In this document: positions 14,794 through 15,253 of the stretch, one piece after another
How positions within the stretch are numbered: position 1 is the stretch's first letter
Layout: each line of letters begins with the position of its first letter
Assembly (NCBI GenBank): GCA_034666705.1
Contig: JAXDLH010000424.1
Location: 1-15,253 of the forward strand
Length of the DNA stretch: 15,253 nucleotides
DNA from: JAXDLH01 sp034666705
Lineage (GTDB): Bacteria; Chloroflexota; UBA6077; SHYK01
Reading direction: 5' to 3'
Notes under the pieces: model-generated
The model's database searches: none
Seen by the model: only the letters and a program-made list of their open reading frames with translations
What the model was told of the DNA's origin: nothing
Made by a program: the position numbers and the translations under genes

Positions 14794-15253
14794 CTACCGT
14801 CCCGCGGGTACGAGCGTGCGCGTGGGCGTGGGCGTGGGCGTGTTTGTGAGAAGCACGACCGCCGGTGTTGCCGCAAGGCCAGGCAGGCCGGTGGCCGCCG
14901 GTGGTCGTGTCGCAATCGCGGGTGACGTGGGCGTGGCCGGCGGCGCCGTTGGCGTCGGCGAGCTCAGGATCGCGGGCACGAGGCGCACGCCGTCGGGAAC
15001 CGGCGCGCTGGTTGGGGTAGGACGCGGCGTGTCCGTCGGCAACAGCGTAACCGTGGGAAGCCGCGTGTCTGTCGGCGTCGACGTGATGATCGTCCAGATG
15101 TTCACCATGCGCCGCTGGGCATCGGCGGCCGATGCCTGCAGCGCCGCAGTGTACTTGCTGTTCCGACCCACCGGAGCGAGCCGTGCCAGCCCCTCCCCCA
15201 GCAAGACTCGATTCACCATGGCGCCGTCGACGTAGACGTAGCGCAGCAGTTGG
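14794..15253 (-). CDS. Thermonuclease (SNase)-like protein with Pro/Thr-rich tail, N-terminus beyond window
   Basis: The frame is open from the right edge to a TAG at 14794-14796. The first 53 residues in the window match the C-terminal third of staphylococcal nuclease (family knowledge): RYVYVDGAMVN against its IYADGKMVN, then LLGEGLARLAP, the helix YTAALQASAADAQRR, and the terminal NIW. A tail of about 99 residues follows, rich in Thr, Pro and Ala with TPT repeats, like the wall-spanning or spacer regions of exported Chloroflexota proteins. A signal peptide would be expected upstream but is outside the window. The second visible residue-position before LRYVY, a Gln, aligns with catalytic Arg87 of the staphylococcal enzyme. 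The gene is convergent with the cyclase, with 6 bases between stops. An ATG at 15217-15219 is an internal Met, not the start. Confidence 0.85.
   Translation of the reverse strand, partial: QLLRYVYVDGAMVNRVLLGEGLARLAPVGRNSKYTAALQASAADAQRRMVNIWTIITSTPTDTRLPTVTLLPTDTPRPTPTSAPVPDGVRLVPAILSSPTPTAPPATPTSPAIATRPPAATGLPGLAATPAVVLLTNTPTPTPTRTLVPAGR
14821..14842. repeat. Short hexamer repeat CGTGGG, about 3.6 copies
   Basis: The plus strand reads CGTGGG three times and then CGTG. On the coding minus strand this encodes the Thr-Pro dipeptide repeat of the nuclease tail. It is a coding microsatellite and may vary in length between strains. Confidence 0.75.

Noticed and set aside
14821..15080. GTGGGC-type repeats as a CRISPR or regulatory repeat
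   Set aside because: They are short, irregular and in frame with the Thr/Pro-rich tail of the nuclease-like gene, with no spacer structure.

Overview
The window looks like a piece of a high-GC Chloroflexota chromosome, most likely from the Thermomicrobia/Sphaerobacter side of the phylum. This rests on protein flavour: a secreted FERG/LGFP-like module protein, a nuclease with a Pro/Thr-rich tail, DUF1461 and DUF2085 membrane proteins, and a CHASE2 cyclase. No marker gene for taxonomy is present, so it is an inference. There is no sign of phage, plasmid, insertion sequence or CRISPR; it reads as ordinary core and envelope chromosome.

Layout. The left edge (1-710, minus) is the N-terminal part of a secreted protein running off the window. 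A 335-base intergenic stretch with two inverted repeats separates it from a divergent multi-pass GT-C type glycosyltransferase (1046-2611) and an orphan TAXI-type solute-binding-like protein lacking a signal peptide (2716-3681). Convergent to these is a complete large-subunit glutamate synthase gene, gltB (3844-8385, minus), whose stop codon abuts a strong hairpin. Upstream of gltB on the same strand, behind a 275-base leader, is a selenocysteine tRNA (8661-8758, anticodon UCA) with a perfect TATAAT -10 box. From the same spacer a DUF503/YlxP-like gene runs the other way (8858-9151), followed by lgt (9278-10093) and a DUF1461 membrane protein (10116-10838). A DUF2085 membrane protein (10842-11657, minus) is convergent to that block and divergent, by only 33 bases, from a HAD-IIA sugar-phosphatase-like gene (11691-12467). 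A CHASE2 adenylate cyclase (12619-14787) follows behind its own promoter. The right edge (14794-15253, minus) is the C-terminal part of a thermonuclease-like protein.

How the parts relate. Envelope functions dominate: glycosyl transfer at the membrane, lipoprotein lipidation, two uncharacterised membrane proteins, two probably exported proteins and a membrane cyclase with an extracytoplasmic sensor. GltB supplies nitrogen assimilation but its partner GltD is not here. The tRNA-Sec implies a selenocysteine decoding system elsewhere in the genome; no selenoprotein or sel gene is visible here.

The most interesting features are the tRNA-Sec and its surroundings (an inverted copy of its 3' end, an acceptor-stem mismatch and a palindrome over its promoter), the signal-less orphan TAXI protein, and the nuclease with Gln where the catalytic Arg is expected. 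I did not find a convincing new multi-gene system.
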